DNA of 58,181 nt, taken from positions 1-58,181 of the forward strand of contig NZ_MAEW01000026.1 in NCBI RefSeq assembly GCF_002013375.1, given 5' to 3'. The notes beneath the pieces are model-generated. The model saw only the letters and a program-made list of their open reading frames with translations, was not told the DNA's origin and did no database searches. Made by a program: the position numbers and the translations under genes. Shown piece by piece: positions 16,654-24,864 of the stretch. Position 1 is the stretch's first letter. Each line of letters starts with the position of its first letter. Source of the stretch: Mycobacterium sp. D16Q13 (lineage in GTDB: Bacteria; Actinomycetota; Actinomycetes; Mycobacteriales; Mycobacteriaceae).

Positions 16654-16953
16654 GTGCAAGAAGCAGCTGACGACCCTGTGGACCACGCCCGCACCTTTCG
16701 CCCCCATGCTGGTGAGACCTTGACGGACAGGGCGTCGTGGCCGGGATTGGCGTTCATGGCACTTGGCATCACCGCGGTGGTGCTGGGCCTCACCGCTGCC
16801 GGCTACCGGTTGTACGGATGGACATCGGTAGCAGGCGCATCGGCATTGGTGTTCTTCTTCGTCGGGTGGCTCTGGCTCCACATCGAACGCAAGCGAATTC
16901 GCGGGATGGAAAGCCGTTGGCACCAGGAATATTCGGAACCTCACCACGATTGA
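16654..16953 (+). CDS. usfY: UsfY-family membrane protein
   Basis: A 99-residue protein matching the UsfY family of the mycobacterial usf-sigF locus. The conserved front DPVDHARTFRPHAGE and the following D-x-x-S-W-P-G are present. Two membrane helices (about 33-55 and 60-77) and a basic tail with IERKRIRGMESRW follow. The GTG at 16654 has a good AGGAGAT site seven bases upstream. The molecular role of UsfY is not established, but it is a standard member of SigF-controlled loci. The SigF-type promoter directly upstream fits that. Confidence 0.8.
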   Translation: MQEAADDPVDHARTFRPHAGETLTDRASWPGLAFMALGITAVVLGLTAAGYRLYGWTSVAGASALVFFFVGWLWLHIERKRIRGMESRWHQEYSEPHHD

Positions 16954-16954
16954 G

Positions 16955-17044
16955 CTAGCTACTCGTACGCTTCTGACACATCTCGTCGGATTTGGCCTCT
17001 GCCCTGGCCTTGTCGACCTCAGCATTCCCCCTGCGCTGCCCCAC
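16955..17044 (-). CDS. Possible 29-residue protein or gene remnant
   Basis: A short minus-strand frame (GTG at 17044) ends ...VDKARAEAKSDEMCQKRTSS. The composition is that of a helical, charged protein tail. A CAGGAG lies almost against the GTG, closer than a working ribosome site should be. It is convergent with usfY, two bases from its stop. It may be the surviving C-terminus of a lost gene. Low confidence. Confidence 0.2.
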   Translation of the reverse strand: MGQRRGNAEVDKARAEAKSDEMCQKRTSS

Positions 17045-17086
17045 GCTCCTGGTTAAGGGCCGCGATGCAGGGTAACGCGGCGATCG

Positions 17087-17275
17087 ATGAGCAAGACGAG
17101 CACGGCGATGCGTAACAGTGCCAGGAAGCTCAACGGGATTGCCGACGGGTTCGCTGATATCGCCGATGCATTGGCGCGCCTGAACCCGGAGTTGGCGTCC
17201 AACCTAGGCCGGGACCGTGTGGATCTGCTCGATGCGGTAGGGCTCGAAGCGCATGAGAGCACGGAATCCGGATGA
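17087..17275 (+). CDS. Small hypothetical protein
   Basis: A 62-residue frame with mostly G or C in third codon positions, as expected for this genome. It encodes a helical, soluble protein (NGIADGFADIADALARLNPE). No family was recognised and there is no strong ribosome binding site. It lies between usfY and the anti-sigma gene on the same strand, so it may belong to the stress module. The opposite strand has an overlapping frame that looks less protein-like. Confidence 0.4.
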   Translation: MSKTSTAMRNSARKLNGIADGFADIADALARLNPELASNLGRDRVDLLDAVGLEAHESTESG

Positions 17276-17406
17276 CCTCGAGTCTCCGATCCCATGGAGG
17301 GGCGGGCTCGTACGTCGGCGTCGCCGCGCGAAAATACTCATTCGTTATCGTCCACTCGCGCAATCGATGATTGAGTCCACGGTGCACCGGGTAGACCACA
17401 TCGATC

Positions 17407-17799
17407 ATGAACGAACAGGCTCTGCTCGTAACCCGCGTCGCATCCATCGGCGACATGCATGTCGGAGAGGACCCCGGAATGTACGTCGGCTTGCGCAATT
17501 CTCGGGTGATTGTGACGCGGACCTACGAATTAGGTTGTTGCACTGGCTGCTTACTCCATGCGGTCGAGCAGTACCGGCCCTTGCGCAGAGCGATTGAGGC
17601 GAACCATGGTGAACGGCGATCAGCAATGAATTCCCTTGGCCCGGCATACGATGACGGCGGCAGACGTATACTCGCGTTACCCAGTTTTCAACGGCGACAC
17701 GCAGAGCTCGGCGTGGATGCCTATCGGCCGCAGGCAAGAATTGGTTGTGCATCGATGATCCGGGTAATCACGAACGCAGAAATCTTGGGAGAGACATGA
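17407..17799 (+). CDS. Doubtful hypothetical ORF before the anti-sigma gene
   Basis: A 130-residue frame starting MNEQALLVTRV, with a CC-T-GC cluster near residue 44. Its stop overlaps the anti-sigma ATG (ATGA), which favours a real coupled gene. Against it, the second half has irregular codon use and contains the SigF-like promoter at 17743-17766, and no family was recognised. Apart from this frame, bases 17276-17795 hold nothing I can name. Confidence 0.3.
   Translation: MNEQALLVTRVASIGDMHVGEDPGMYVGLRNSRVIVTRTYELGCCTGCLLHAVEQYRPLRRAIEANHGERRSAMNSLGPAYDDGGRRILALPSFQRRHAELGVDAYRPQARIGCASMIRVITNAEILGET
17743..17766 (+). promoter_or_regulatory. SigF-type promoter of the anti-sigma gene
   Basis: GGTT at 17743-17746, 15 bases, GGGTA at 17762-17766. 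The predicted start, near 17773, is followed by GGGAGAG and the ATG at 17796. In M. tuberculosis the usfX gene is likewise driven by SigF, so this site fits the known wiring of the family. Confidence 0.55.
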
Positions 17800-18251
17800 C
17801 CGAGACTCACACCGCACAATCCGGCAGTCATCCGGACGACCGATCACTCACGCTCCAAACAGCCGCGCGGCTGGACAATCTGGCGATGCTACGTACGGTC
17901 GTAGCGGCGGCCGCAGCACTTGACGACGCGGATATGGATACCGTGGCCGACCTCAAACTCGCCACGGATGAGGCGTGCACTCGACTCATCAGAGCATCGG
18001 TGCCCGAAGCCACACTCACTATCCGATTGGATTTTCATTCGAACCGCCTCGGCATCGTGGTGTTCACGAACTGTCTGCCTGGGGAGGTCTTTCCGCCTGA
18101 CAGCTTCAGCTGGCACGTCCTCAACTCATTGGTAGACCACGTCGAAACTTTCGAAGAGGCCGACCCGGCGGCCGGTGCGGGCCGGATCGTCGGCGTCACC
18201 ATGACCACGGGGCGGGACGCCACTGCTGCGGTCCATGTGGCGCATGGATAG
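17796..18251 (+). CDS. usfX: UsfX/RsbW-like anti-sigma factor kinase
   Basis: A 151-residue GHKL-type protein closely resembling mycobacterial UsfX (RsbW), which binds and blocks SigF and is released by anti-anti-sigma partners. Shared segments include AARLDNLAMLRTVVAAAAAL, the N-box region LKLATDEACTRLIRASVPEA (about 53-72) and FSWHVLNSLVDHVETF (about 104-119). As in UsfX, the usual N-box Asn is Arg (EACTRLI), so ATP binding may differ from Bacillus RsbW. GGGAGAG precedes the ATG. It faces the STAS gene, whose end lies 26 bases away. Confidence 0.85.
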   Translation: MTETHTAQSGSHPDDRSLTLQTAARLDNLAMLRTVVAAAAALDDADMDTVADLKLATDEACTRLIRASVPEATLTIRLDFHSNRLGIVVFTNCLPGEVFPPDSFSWHVLNSLVDHVETFEEADPAAGAGRIVGVTMTTGRDATAAVHVAHG

Positions 18252-18277
18252 TGCCGCGCCTTACCTACCGCTCTCGG

Positions 18278-18700
18278 CTACAGCGCCAACTTCCTCCATA
18301 CCTCGGGTATCGAATCGCTCACCGGAAAAGTGCTGCTGTCGCCACTGATGTCGAGTAGCTTCCGCACGGCGCGACCTGGAATCACGGACCATTCGATCCC
18401 CTGCATCGCACAATGGCGACGTATTTCGTCCAGGGCCACCAAGCCGTCGGTTCCGAAGAAGCGCAGTCCTTCTAGATCGAGCACCAACGTCCGGTGCCCA
18501 TCTAGGTAGCGTGTTGCATACTCCGTGAGATGGCCGGCGTTGACCGCGTCAATCTCGCCGGTAACACTCACGAGGACTGCAGATGGACGGTGCCAATGAG
18601 CCGTGAACCGTGCCGTGTCGTCCGTTGACGAAAACAGTGAAACGACACCGGTTTTGGTTCGAGTCGAGAAACGTGATGCATTCTGGTCAATGACAGACAT
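18278..18700 (-). CDS. STAS-domain anti-anti-sigma factor
   Basis: A 140-residue protein. After about 35 variable residues it forms a STAS domain (VSVTGEIDAVNAGHLTEYA, LVLDLEGLRFFGTDGLVAL). This is the class that binds the anti-sigma kinase and frees the sigma factor. The usual phosphoacceptor motif D-S-S-G is replaced by G83-T84-D85-G86, so Thr84 is the only hydroxyl residue at the site and Asp85 may mimic phosphorylation. The ATG at 18700 gives MSVIDQN. Longer starts are possible. Its position beside usfX and sigF supports the assignment. Confidence 0.82.
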   Translation of the reverse strand: MSVIDQNASRFSTRTKTGVVSLFSSTDDTARFTAHWHRPSAVLVSVTGEIDAVNAGHLTEYATRYLDGHRTLVLDLEGLRFFGTDGLVALDEIRRHCAMQGIEWSVIPGRAVRKLLDISGDSSTFPVSDSIPEVWRKLAL

Positions 18701-18992
18701 ATGACTCCATCGATCGAAGCGTGCATTCTTTCGGATTGGAGACACCAGGCCAGCTCGCCCGATATAGGGGCCCAACACTGCACTGGTATCTACAGATCCT
18801 GCGCGGCTGTGGACTCAACCTGTTGAAGACGTTACGCCGACTCGCTTTCGTGCACAATGTTTCTAACGAGCAGGGTCGTTCAACGCAAACATCGGCGAGC
18901 GGCGCTGTCAGGTACTCGCGCTATCAAGCTAATTTTGATGATCGTGACGCTGACAGAGTTAGCGCCCCGGCGAAGTACCAGTCAAGTGGCGA
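18701..18992. other. Intergenic region between sigF and the STAS gene
   Basis: About 290 bases downstream of sigF and upstream of the STAS gene on the minus strand. I saw no gene. I also found no GGTTT-GGGTA pair reading toward the STAS gene, so its transcription is probably not directly SigF-dependent, unless it is read through from sigF. Confidence 0.4.
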
Positions 18993-19811
18993 CTACTGCA
19001 GTTGGTCCCTGAGGTATCGCAGTGTGTCGCCGAGAATCCGTGACACATGCATCTGGGACACGCCGATCTGCTCAGCTATTTGACTCTGCGTCATACCCTT
19101 GAAGAACCGAAGTTCCAGGACGATGCGCTCGCGAGAGGGCAACCCAGCCAACAACGGTCGTACTGCCTCACGATTTGTGATGTGTTCCAGCGCCGGGTCG
19201 TCGTCACCGAGCAAGTCGGCCAGGTGCTTGGATTCGTCGTCTCCGTGCCCCACGGGTGCCTCGATTGACTGGGGCCGATAAGCGTCCGCCGCAACCAGGC
19301 TCTCCACGACTTCTTCACGGCTGATGCCCAATTCGGTTGCCAACTCAGTAGCCGTGGGTGCCCGCTGTAAGGTCTGCGTCAATTCCGCAGTGGCCCTGAC
19401 TATCTGGGCGTGTCTATCCTTTATCGAGCGCGGCACGTGCATTGACCACCCGTGGTCCCGGAAATGCCGACGCACCTCCCCCATCATGGTGGGAACAGCG
19501 AAACCTAAAAAGCTCGAACCCTTCTGAGGATCGAAGCGGTTAACTGCATTGAGCAGTCCAACGCGCGCCACCTGGACAAGATCTTCCAGATCCTCACCAC
19601 GGCGATCGAAATGGCGCGCGACGTTGTCGGCCAAATGGAGGCACCTGGTCACGATCTGCTCGCGGCCGCGGTGGTATGCGGTGCTGTCAGGCGGCAGACC
19701 GCGGAGGGCCAGAAACATGTCAGGAACGTCCGAGTAGTCGTCGGCCGTGCCGCTTTGTTTGGATCTAGCCTCCGTGTGCCCTGTCTCCGGAGCATCCACA
19801 GGGCATTCCAT
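18993..19811 (-). CDS. sigF: SigF/SigB-type RNA polymerase sigma factor
   Basis: A 272-residue group 3 sigma factor of the SigB/SigF/SigG class. Region 2 is at about 70-125 (EDLEDLVQVARVGLLNAVNR, FAVPTMMGEVRRHFRDHGW). A region 3 helix pair contains PTATELATELGIS. Region 4 is at about 215-270 (LPSRERIVLELRFFKGMTQ, then QIGVSQMHVSRIL). The first 40 or so residues are a variable tail. The gene order and the UsfX and UsfY homologues support SigF identity. Mycobacteria of this group can carry more than one SigF-like protein, so it may be a paralogue of the housekeeping copy. Confidence 0.88.
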   Translation of the reverse strand: MECPVDAPETGHTEARSKQSGTADDYSDVPDMFLALRGLPPDSTAYHRGREQIVTRCLHLADNVARHFDRRGEDLEDLVQVARVGLLNAVNRFDPQKGSSFLGFAVPTMMGEVRRHFRDHGWSMHVPRSIKDRHAQIVRATAELTQTLQRAPTATELATELGISREEVVESLVAADAYRPQSIEAPVGHGDDESKHLADLLGDDDPALEHITNREAVRPLLAGLPSRERIVLELRFFKGMTQSQIAEQIGVSQMHVSRILGDTLRYLRDQLQ

Positions 19812-20234
19812 TTATGAACCCTCTCAACGCTGTCGACGAAACAGCTCGTTCGACTTGTCCGACCGCATCCGCGCCGGCGAGCCGTGCCTGCATTCGATGG
19901 CGGATCACTTGCCGTTCCTGTGCCGGCGGGACCCTGTCCTCCTATGCCAACCATGTGCGCGCCACATCTACTTCTTCCACACTAAGCGGATATTGCGATG
20001 GGCACCACCCGATGTCCGCGAGAAAGTAGAGGTTTGATCTTTAGGCCTGCGGGTAATACACACTCGAATGGCTATCCACTGACTCGCGAAAGCGATCGCC
20101 GACAATGCTCGACTTCGCCCTCGGCGCTGCGAGTCGCGTCTTATCCGGGTACTTATGCACCGCAATGTGATTCGACACTGCCGGCGGCAAGCACCTGTTC
20201 GGCGGGCGGCACGGAATGTCGTCGCGTCAGGTTT
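19812..20234. other. Intergenic region upstream of sigF
   Basis: About 420 bases between the flavin reductase-like gene and sigF, both on the minus strand. No gene was recognised. On the minus strand GTTT-N17-GGGTT lies 4-30 bases before the sigF start. It resembles a SigF promoter but is too close to the ATG and has a mismatch, so I do not call it. Confidence 0.35.
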
Positions 20235-20753
20235 TCACGCTTCGTGGCCCGGATGGAGATGGGTGGCATCGCGGGACGACACGTATCCGGAAATTTCCGA
20301 TGTCTGAGACACCGCGACCGGCACCAATACGTGCCCTATGTGGTCGCCAAGCTTGATGCGCGTGGCGATCTCACCGACAAACCAGGCCGAGGCATCCTGC
20401 AGTATCGGGGCACCATGCGGACCAGTGCGCCAGGAACACTCTGCGAATTTGTCGACACAGTCGCCGGTCTCCTCCCCAAAGAGGCGCACTAACTCGCCTT
20501 TCGCCCGGGGGATCACATGCACTGCCAGATGGCTTGCCCCATGTGAGACACGCCAGGTGTGATTCTGTTCGGATAGCCCTACGAGAAACAACGGTGGGTC
20601 GATGCTGAACTGACTGGCAAAACCGACGAGACATCCGGAGAGGCCGTCGGCTCCCTGCACCGTCACCACATACATCGGTTGGTCCAGCTGGCTCATGAGG
20701 CCGGCGAAATCTGCTGGCACGTCCGACTTCGACGAAGCTGCTGCGCTTACCAT
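20235..20753 (-). CDS. Flavin reductase-like protein
   Basis: A 172-residue protein of the flavin-reductase-like (FMN-binding split barrel) family. The N-terminal QPMYVVTVQGADGLSGCLVG and FASQFSIDPPLFLVGLSEQN are the usual flavin-contact strands. Later comes HLAVHVIPRAKGELVRLFGE. Such proteins reduce free FMN for two-component oxygenases or bind flavin as small oxidoreductases. The start overlaps the end of the broken oxygenase frame by seven bases (ATGGTAA), suggesting the two once formed an operon. Confidence 0.8.
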   Translation of the reverse strand: MVSAAASSKSDVPADFAGLMSQLDQPMYVVTVQGADGLSGCLVGFASQFSIDPPLFLVGLSEQNHTWRVSHGASHLAVHVIPRAKGELVRLFGEETGDCVDKFAECSWRTGPHGAPILQDASAWFVGEIATRIKLGDHIGHVLVPVAVSQTSEISGYVSSRDATHLHPGHEA

Positions 20754-21440
20754 TCCTCATACGCTAGGCGGCATGTCCGACCCAGCTGGCGGAATGCCCG
20801 ATTGTTCGCATGCCCGTCCGCGTTGAGGGCATGCATGAACTCGTACTGCCGACGCGAGCCGCTGCGCGCCTGCCTGAGGCGGCCGCCGGGCAGTGTGAAA
20901 TTCACGCCGGTGCGCAGCAGGTTCACCGGGATTCGCAGTATTGGGTACCACGGAGGCATATAGGCGGGCAGCCCGAGTCTGCGCATCTGCGCACGCCCGA
21001 TGTACGTCGTGGTGATCGAAATATGTTGTGCCCATGCGATTCGGCGGCGGATGGCTTCGAAGTTCGAGTAACGCCAATGCAACGGATCATTGGCCATCGG
21101 CACCGCCATCGCTCGGCTGGTCTCATCGGGGCGATGCAACGACATCAGGTAGTGGTACAGCCGCTTCATCGCATCGCGGAAACTCACGGGTAGGCATTTG
21201 TTCCCCGACACCGAGAATGGTTGCCGCCATATCGGTTTGGTTGACCGGTGTCCCCAATCCTCGGCCTTCCATTCGGGTAGTGCTTCGACATGCCGTTATC
21301 GGCAATGGTGCTGAGTGCCCACTGCATGGTTTCGGCGAAGTGCTGGGCGCGCCCGCTCTCCCTGCTCTGTCCCGTCATGGTCAGAAGAAGCGTCCGGTTG
21401 ATACTGGCCGGTTGATAACGTCGCGTCGACGTGACCTTGC
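20747..21440 (-). pseudogene. Frameshifted DUF2236/MpaB-type oxygenase
   Basis: Three minus-strand frames join to one protein of the oxygenase MpaB (DUF2236, latex-clearing-protein-like) family: ETMQWALSTIADNGMSKHYP at about 21380-21250; LGTPVNQTDMAATILGVG at about 21250-21195, which carries the P-V-N-Q-x-D-x-A-x-T motif of the family; and LPVSFRDAMKRLYHYLMSLH through MRRLGLPAYMPPWYPILRIP, continuing to the stop at 20747. The frame changes near 21250 and 21195. The N-terminal half, including the haem-ligand region, is absent and displaced by the YdeI-like gene. The last part alone could still be translated (154 residues), but without a heme pocket. Confidence 0.6.
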
Positions 21441-21445
21441 AGCGG

Positions 21446-21712
21446 CTACTTGCCGGTGCGCTCGCGGTGCTTACACCCGGGCCAGCAGCAGGGCCGGCGC
21501 TTGCCCTCCTCGAGCTCCTCTTGGGTCCGCCGAATACGGCGTTCCCGAGTGGCCTCCTGCTTCGCATCTTCTACCCAGCAGATGAACTCGTTGCGCCCCA
21601 ATGGCGTGATGTCCTGCCACAGGGCTAGGGCCGTGGGGTTCTCGATCAGTGCCGTGCGCAGATCGGCAGGCACCGTATGCACTACTCCCCCGGCGACCTT
21701 GACGCTAGTCAC
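21446..21712 (-). CDS. YdeI/OmpD-associated-family protein
   Basis: An 88-residue protein with the YdeI/OmpD-associated signature VPADLRTALIENPTALALWQ, then TPLGRNEFICWVEDAKQEAT, and a conserved tail KRRPCCWPGC. Length is normal for the short actinobacterial form. The biochemical role of the family is not established. The GTG start overlaps the stop of the upstream proline-rich gene (GTGA), so the two are coupled. Confidence 0.75.
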   Translation of the reverse strand: MTSVKVAGGVVHTVPADLRTALIENPTALALWQDITPLGRNEFICWVEDAKQEATRERRIRRTQEELEEGKRRPCCWPGCKHRERTGK

Positions 21713-22236
21713 GGCGTCGGACTGCTCGGCGCAGGACCGTCTGGCGCAGGACCGGTCGGTTCATAGCCGGGCGGCGGAGGGCCCGTCAACGACGTGTACC
21801 CCGGTGGTAGTGGCGGTCCCGACGGCGCCGGTGCATAGGGGTCGCGTATCCGCCCCGGGTTGGAGGATTCAGGGGCATTCGTCGAGATGTAACCCGGCGG
21901 CAGCTGCGGCGCGGGTCCCGCCCCTGCCGGGCGCCCTGCCACACCTTCAGGAGTGTCCAGCGGTCCGTCTTTGGCCTGATGGTAGAGGTCGCGGATGGTG
22001 CCCAGCGGACCTCCGGACCCCGAGCCGTACGAGGGATTTGCGACCTCAGGAACCGACGGCTGCGCGGGCGGCGGGGGCGGTGGACCGACAGGTGCGGTGG
22101 CCGCGGCTGCCGCATCTGGAGCCGCCGGCCCGGGCAGGGGCCCCGGGGTCACAGGATCCGCTCCGGCGGGAATCGACAGGGATAGCGCGGCACCAGCGAT
22201 GATCACGCCAGCGACGAACAGCTTGGCTGCGTCCAT
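21709..22236 (-). CDS. Exported proline-rich protein
   Basis: A 175-residue protein with a signal peptide (VAGVIIAGAALSLSIPAGA, cleavage near residue 26). The mature chain is dominated by P, G, A and S, with runs such as PPPPPPAQP and two PPGY repeats in the second half. It is likely extended and surface exposed. No enzymatic domain is visible. The region before the ATG contains a perfect 8-bp inverted repeat (22241-22261) instead of a Shine-Dalgarno sequence. Confidence 0.7.
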   Translation of the reverse strand: MDAAKLFVAGVIIAGAALSLSIPAGADPVTPGPLPGPAAPDAAAAATAPVGPPPPPPAQPSVPEVANPSYGSGSGGPLGTIRDLYHQAKDGPLDTPEGVAGRPAGAGPAPQLPPGYISTNAPESSNPGRIRDPYAPAPSGPPLPPGYTSLTGPPPPGYEPTGPAPDGPAPSSPTP

Positions 22237-22240
22237 CGAG

Positions 22241-22261
22241 CCATCGTCGCATAGACGATGG
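22241..22261. repeat. 8-bp inverted repeat at the start of the proline-rich gene
   Basis: CCATCGTC-gcata-GACGATGG. The arms are perfect and the repeat ends five bases before the ATG (minus strand), where a ribosome binding site would be expected. It may be an operator or an RNA hairpin in the leader. Confidence 0.4.
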
Positions 22262-22393
22262 GCAGTCGCAGGTCACTGTCGGTGTAACGCGGTGACGAAG
22301 CTGCCCCGGATAGACATCTCACCACGGTAAAGTCCCACGTCGTCGTCACCTGGGTCGACGCCAACAGACCTCTCACGGAATCGGTTCCCTGAC

Positions 22394-23395
22394 ATGATCA
22401 GCAGACGTGGATTATCCAAGGTGGCGCTGGCCGCGGCGGTCGGCGCAACGACCCTCGGGGCATGCTCGAACGGGGCCAGTATCGACACGACTCGGCCACG
22501 CACACAGTTCCCGCCACTCAAACAGATCGACGCGGGACTGCTCAACGTCGGATACGTCGATGAAGGGCCGGCCGACGGACAGCCTGTCATCCTGCTGCAC
22601 GGCTGGCCCTATGACATTCACAGCTATCTCGATGTGGTGCCGCTGCTGACCGCCACGGGATTTCGGGTTCTGGTGCCGTATCTGCGGGGGTATGGCAGCA
22701 CCCGGTTCAGGTCCACCGATACTTTCCGCAACGGTCAACAAGCAGCGCTCGCCACCGACGTCATCGACTTCATGGACGCGCTGAAGATTCCATCGGCCAT
22801 CCTCGGGGGATTCGACTGGGGCGCACGTAACGCCGATATTGTGGCTGCGATCTGGCCGGAGCGGGTGAAAGCGCTGGTGGCGGTCAGCGGTTACATCATC
22901 GTCAATCTGGAAGCCAACCAGCAACCGTTGTCTCCGCAGGCGGAACTGGGCTGGTGGTATCAGTACTACTTCTCCACCGATCGCGGCGTGCGGGGCTACC
23001 GGCAGAACACCCGCGATTTCAACGAGCTCATCTGGCACAACGCCTCTCCGGCGTGGCACTTCGACGACACCACCTATGACCGCTCGGCCAGGGCCTTCGA
23101 CAACCCCGACCATGTCGACATCGTGATTCACAACTACCGGTGGCGGCTTGGGCTGGCCAAGGGCGAGCCGCGCTATGACGCTATTGAAGCCAGACTGGCG
23201 GCCAAGCCGGCCATCGGTGTACCAGCCATCACGATCGGCAGCGATTTCGACGGGCCGGCCAAGGACGGGTCCGGCTATCGGAAGATGTTCACCGGTAAGT
23301 ACGCCCACCGGACACTCGACGGAATCGGGCACAACGTCCCGCAAGAAGCTCCCAAGGATTTCGCCACGGCGATCATGGACGCGAACGCCCTTTAG
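22394..23395 (+). CDS. Epoxide-hydrolase-like alpha/beta hydrolase, Tat lipoprotein
   Basis: A 333-residue alpha/beta hydrolase with a twin-arginine-type signal (SRRGLSKVAL) and a lipobox (LGACS), so it is probably exported folded and lipid-anchored. Catalytic features are the oxyanion HGWPYD, a nucleophile Asp in GGFDWGARNAD (the Asp elbow of epoxide hydrolases and dehalogenases), and the C-terminal His in GIGHNVPQE. The HGWP plus D-W-G pattern favours epoxide hydrolase over haloalkane dehalogenase. The substrate is unknown. It stands alone, divergent from the proline-rich gene. Confidence 0.82.
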   Translation: MISRRGLSKVALAAAVGATTLGACSNGASIDTTRPRTQFPPLKQIDAGLLNVGYVDEGPADGQPVILLHGWPYDIHSYLDVVPLLTATGFRVLVPYLRGYGSTRFRSTDTFRNGQQAALATDVIDFMDALKIPSAILGGFDWGARNADIVAAIWPERVKALVAVSGYIIVNLEANQQPLSPQAELGWWYQYYFSTDRGVRGYRQNTRDFNELIWHNASPAWHFDDTTYDRSARAFDNPDHVDIVIHNYRWRLGLAKGEPRYDAIEARLAAKPAIGVPAITIGSDFDGPAKDGSGYRKMFTGKYAHRTLDGIGHNVPQEAPKDFATAIMDANAL

Positions 23396-23451
23396 GTCGG
23401 CGCCTCGAGTGCCCGCCTAGAATCGCAGAGGAACAGGCGAACAGGTAGGGA

Positions 23452-24864
23452 ATGAACTCACTCGGAATGTCGATCGGGGCTACACAGCTGGTCGCCACCG
23501 ACGGCAACCCTGACGGTGTCCCCGTCGTGCGGACCTCGATGCTCACGCTCCATGAGGACCGGCCCTCGGAGGTCGGTATCCCGAAGGAACCCGGCCTGGG
23601 CCTCACCGGATTCGTCGATCGAATCGGTGACCCCGTCGGAATCGTCGGAGCCGACGGGTCCGTGCACAGTGCCGATTGGGTCATGGCCGAAGCCATCCGG
23701 GTCATGATCGCCGACGCGGCGGTGGTCGCGAACGTCGACGCTCCGCCGGCACTCGCGGCCGCCGTGCCGGCCCATTGGGGCGCACACTCCATTGCCGCAT
23801 TGCGCGCCGCCCTTGACAAGGTGCCAGCCCTGGCGCCCGGCGGCACCCCGATGAAGCTGGTGCCCGACGCACGCGCCGCACTGGAGAGCGCGCGTGATCG
23901 GCTCCCCGCGCATGGTGTCGTCATTGTCTGCGATTTCGGCGGAACCGGCACCAGCATCACGCTCGCCGACGCCGCAGGCAATTTCGGGCCCATCGGCGAG
24001 ACCGTTCGTCATCGCGACTTCTCCGGGCAACGCATCGACCAGGAGCTCTTGACGCAGGTTCTTGCCGGCCTCAGCCAAGATCCCGATGGAACGGCATCCT
24101 TGGGCGCGCTGACACGCCTCCGTGATCGCTGCCGTGCGGCCAAGGAACATCTTTCAGCCGACACCACGACCACGGTCCCGGTAGAGCTGCCCGGCCTCAC
24201 CGCCGATGTACGGCTCACACGCAGTGAGTTGGAAGACCGGATCCGGGAGCCACTTGCCGAGCTGATCACCAGGGTTCAAGAAACCTTGGAACGCAACAAC
24301 ATTCCTCCCGCCAGCGTCACTGCCGCCCTCACCGTCGGCGGTGGCTCGGCCATCCCTCTTGTCACCCAACAGCTTTCCGAGCGACTGCGATGCCCGATCG
24401 TCGCGGCGCCGCAGCCTCAGCTCGCCGCCGCGTTCGGGGCTGCGGTCATGGCAGGGCAACCAGAGGAAACGCCGTCGCTCGATGCAACGATGATGCGCCC
24501 TGTGCCCGTGGGTGAGGAGACCGCCAAGAGCCCCGCGTCCAAACCCATAGATACCGTCGAATCCGACAGGTTGGCATGGTCAGAGGGCGATACCTCCCCG
24601 GAATTGCAGGAGTACCAGGACTACTCGACGCCGGCCACCGACGCCCGGCCGGAGGTGACGTTCAGCCCTGGACCTGGCGACTATCGCGGCACCGACCGGA
24701 TGCGTTGGTTCCAGCGACCGTTCCTCTGGTTCCTTGCCGCGGCGGTGTTCTCCGGGGCCGTATTCACCGCGCTGTTCATCGCCTGGCAGGACCGCGACGA
24801 CGCTCCGTCACCAAGCAACCGGACATCGACCACGACGACAGTGACAACCACGCCGCACCCCTAG
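23452..24864 (+). CDS. Hsp70-like ATPase with C-terminal membrane anchor
   Basis: A 470-residue protein. Residues about 1-345 follow the actin-like ATPase layout of Hsp70: phosphate segment VVIVCDFGGTGTSITLADAA, RHRDFSGQRIDQELL, AKEHLSADTTTTVPVELPG, and VGGGSAIPLVTQQL. There is no recognisable peptide-binding domain. Instead an acidic linker leads to one transmembrane helix (about 420-445) and a short Thr-rich extracellular tail. Mycobacteria have several such DnaK-like membrane proteins of unknown role. The start is supported by AGGTAGGG. Confidence 0.75.
   Translation: MNSLGMSIGATQLVATDGNPDGVPVVRTSMLTLHEDRPSEVGIPKEPGLGLTGFVDRIGDPVGIVGADGSVHSADWVMAEAIRVMIADAAVVANVDAPPALAAAVPAHWGAHSIAALRAALDKVPALAPGGTPMKLVPDARAALESARDRLPAHGVVIVCDFGGTGTSITLADAAGNFGPIGETVRHRDFSGQRIDQELLTQVLAGLSQDPDGTASLGALTRLRDRCRAAKEHLSADTTTTVPVELPGLTADVRLTRSELEDRIREPLAELITRVQETLERNNIPPASVTAALTVGGGSAIPLVTQQLSERLRCPIVAAPQPQLAAAFGAAVMAGQPEETPSLDATMMRPVPVGEETAKSPASKPIDTVESDRLAWSEGDTSPELQEYQDYSTPATDARPEVTFSPGPGDYRGTDRMRWFQRPFLWFLAAAVFSGAVFTALFIAWQDRDDAPSPSNRTSTTTTVTTTPHP

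Noticed and set aside
19812..19840. SigF-like promoter directly before sigF (GTTT-N17-GGGTT on the minus strand)
   Set aside because: The -10 ends only a few bases before the ATG and has a mismatch at a key position, so transcription would begin inside the coding region.
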